NCBI GenBank assembly: GCA_964541605.1
Contig: CAZIQY010000064.1
Location: forward strand, 1-16,285
DNA from: CAZIQY01 sp964541605
GTDB lineage: Bacteria > Desulfobacterota > Syntrophia > Syntrophales > UBA2185
Reading direction: 5' to 3'
DNA length: 16,285 nt
Below are positions 15,698 to 16,285 of the stretch, one piece after another (the stretch's first letter is position 1; the number at the start of each line of letters is the position of its first letter). The position numbers and the translations under genes were made by a program. The notes under the pieces are model-generated. The model did not search any database and was not told where the DNA came from. It was given only the letters and a program-made list of their open reading frames with translations.

Positions 15698-15817
15698 CTA
15701 TTTCATTTCTTCGAGGGTAGCTGGAACATCTTCGCCGGGAGCTCTTTTGACACAGCCATACGAAAAACTAACCAGCAACATAGCAATAATCATCAAATAA
15801 ATGGCTACTCTCTTCAC
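15698..15817 (-). CDS. Tiny lipoprotein, 39 residues (copy A)
   Basis: A GTG at 15817, preceded by the same GGAAAGGAGACACGAT as copy B, encodes MKRVAIYLMIIAMLLVSF, then SYGC (Cys22), then VKRAPGEDVPATLEEMK and a TAG. The lipobox SYGC, the VKRAP that follows and the acidic tail ending EE-M/T-K match copy B at most positions, with one extra residue in the hydrophobic core. The ATG that overlaps this GTG by two bases is followed at once by a stop, so GTG is the start. It begins 27 bases after the stop of the caspase fragment, an operon-like spacing. Function is unknown. Confidence 0.75.
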   Translation of the reverse strand: MKRVAIYLMIIAMLLVSFSYGCVKRAPGEDVPATLEEMK

Positions 15818-15844
15818 ATCGTGTCTCCTTTCCAGATATTTTAT

Positions 15845-16285
15845 TTACCGCACCTTTCCTATCGGGAAAGTTTGTCCGCTGATCGAGATTGTCGGATACT
15901 GAGCTTTCTTGAATATTTTCTCTGCCAGAGCAGGCACTTCATTGTCCACATAATCTGCAAGCTCCGTCGTCTTCACATAACCCGTATTACCCTTATCGGC
16001 TTTCCCTTTTAAACCCTCAGCAAGCACGTACGTAAATAATCCATGCCCCTGATAACCCTCCAAGGCTTCCTGCATGGAAGTGGAAGCCGAAAGGATAGTT
16101 GAACCCATTGCACGGCTTAATATCTTCATCGCCGTATCCTCGCTCATGCCGCGGGTAAGCATGGCAACCTGGATGGCCTCACCCAACTTCCCCGCGTTAC
16201 ACGTGTCGATTATTGATTGATTATTATTGAATTGATAAGGCATTGCTTTTGATGGGTTGGAGTATAGGGGGGATGTTTTTGCCTG
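15845..16285 (-). pseudogene. 5'-truncated caspase (C14) domain, C-terminal 120 or so residues
   Basis: From about 16212 to 15845 the protein is almost identical to the end of the intact WD40-caspase (IIDTCNAG... to GQTFPIGKVR): by eye four changes in about 121 residues. The match stops two codons before the catalytic DTC. Further upstream the frame reads MPYQFNNNQS, in AT-rich sequence unlike a caspase, and stays open to the window edge. The catalytic histidine and the WD40 part are therefore not in this window, and the gene is probably a 3' fragment. An ATG at 16243 could still give a 132-residue product. The DNA differs from the intact copy at roughly 50 of 365 bases, mostly silent, so both copies were long under selection for protein sequence. 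Confidence 0.75.

Overview
The window looks like an accessory region of a Gram-negative, probably anaerobic deltaproteobacterium (Syntrophales-like; this is inference). The grounds are moderate GC, exported proteins with Sec or lipoprotein signals, N6-adenine restriction-modification, a PAS-kinase-like N-terminal fragment, and the palindromic GTCATTCC...GGAATGAC type of intergenic repeat that is common in such genomes. No rRNA, tRNA or CRISPR array was seen.

Layout. Positions 1-872 (minus) hold the 5' two thirds of an IS91-family (HUH) transposase gene, with a sigma70-like promoter whose spacer is filled by a LexA-box-like palindrome. Next to it is a 31-codon remnant of a kinase-like gene (933-1028). 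Positions 1138-3213 (minus) form a type II restriction-modification operon: endonuclease, then adenine methyltransferase. From 3247 to 4398 lie the restriction promoter, an orphan C-terminal coding remnant, a small cupin gene and a cluster of nested inverted repeats. Positions 4399-6817 (minus) are an operon of an exported S41-protease/caspase fusion protein and a CBS protein that has lost its second half. A divergent plus-strand pair (6969-8374) encodes an unknown protein and an MBL-fold hydrolase. A ketopantoate-reductase-like gene (8408-9331, minus) converges on it.

From 9483 to the right edge everything is on the minus strand and almost everything is protease-like. In transcription order there is a 5'-truncated caspase gene at the window edge (15845-16285), a 39-residue lipoprotein, a 187-bp MITE-like palindrome, a full TPR-CHAT protein, a second 38-residue lipoprotein homologous to the first, a WD40-caspase lipoprotein gene broken by a large internal deletion, and an intact 771-residue WD40-caspase lipoprotein.

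The main biological point is a concentration of clan-CD (caspase/CHAT) cysteine proteases, all carrying export signals where the N-terminus is visible and two sitting next to tiny paralogous lipoproteins. One more caspase domain is fused to a tail-specific-protease module whose catalytic lysine position carries arginine. This may be an envelope proteolysis or defence system that expands by duplication and decays by deletion. That function is inference; the sequence shows only the domains, catalytic residues, signals and arrangement.
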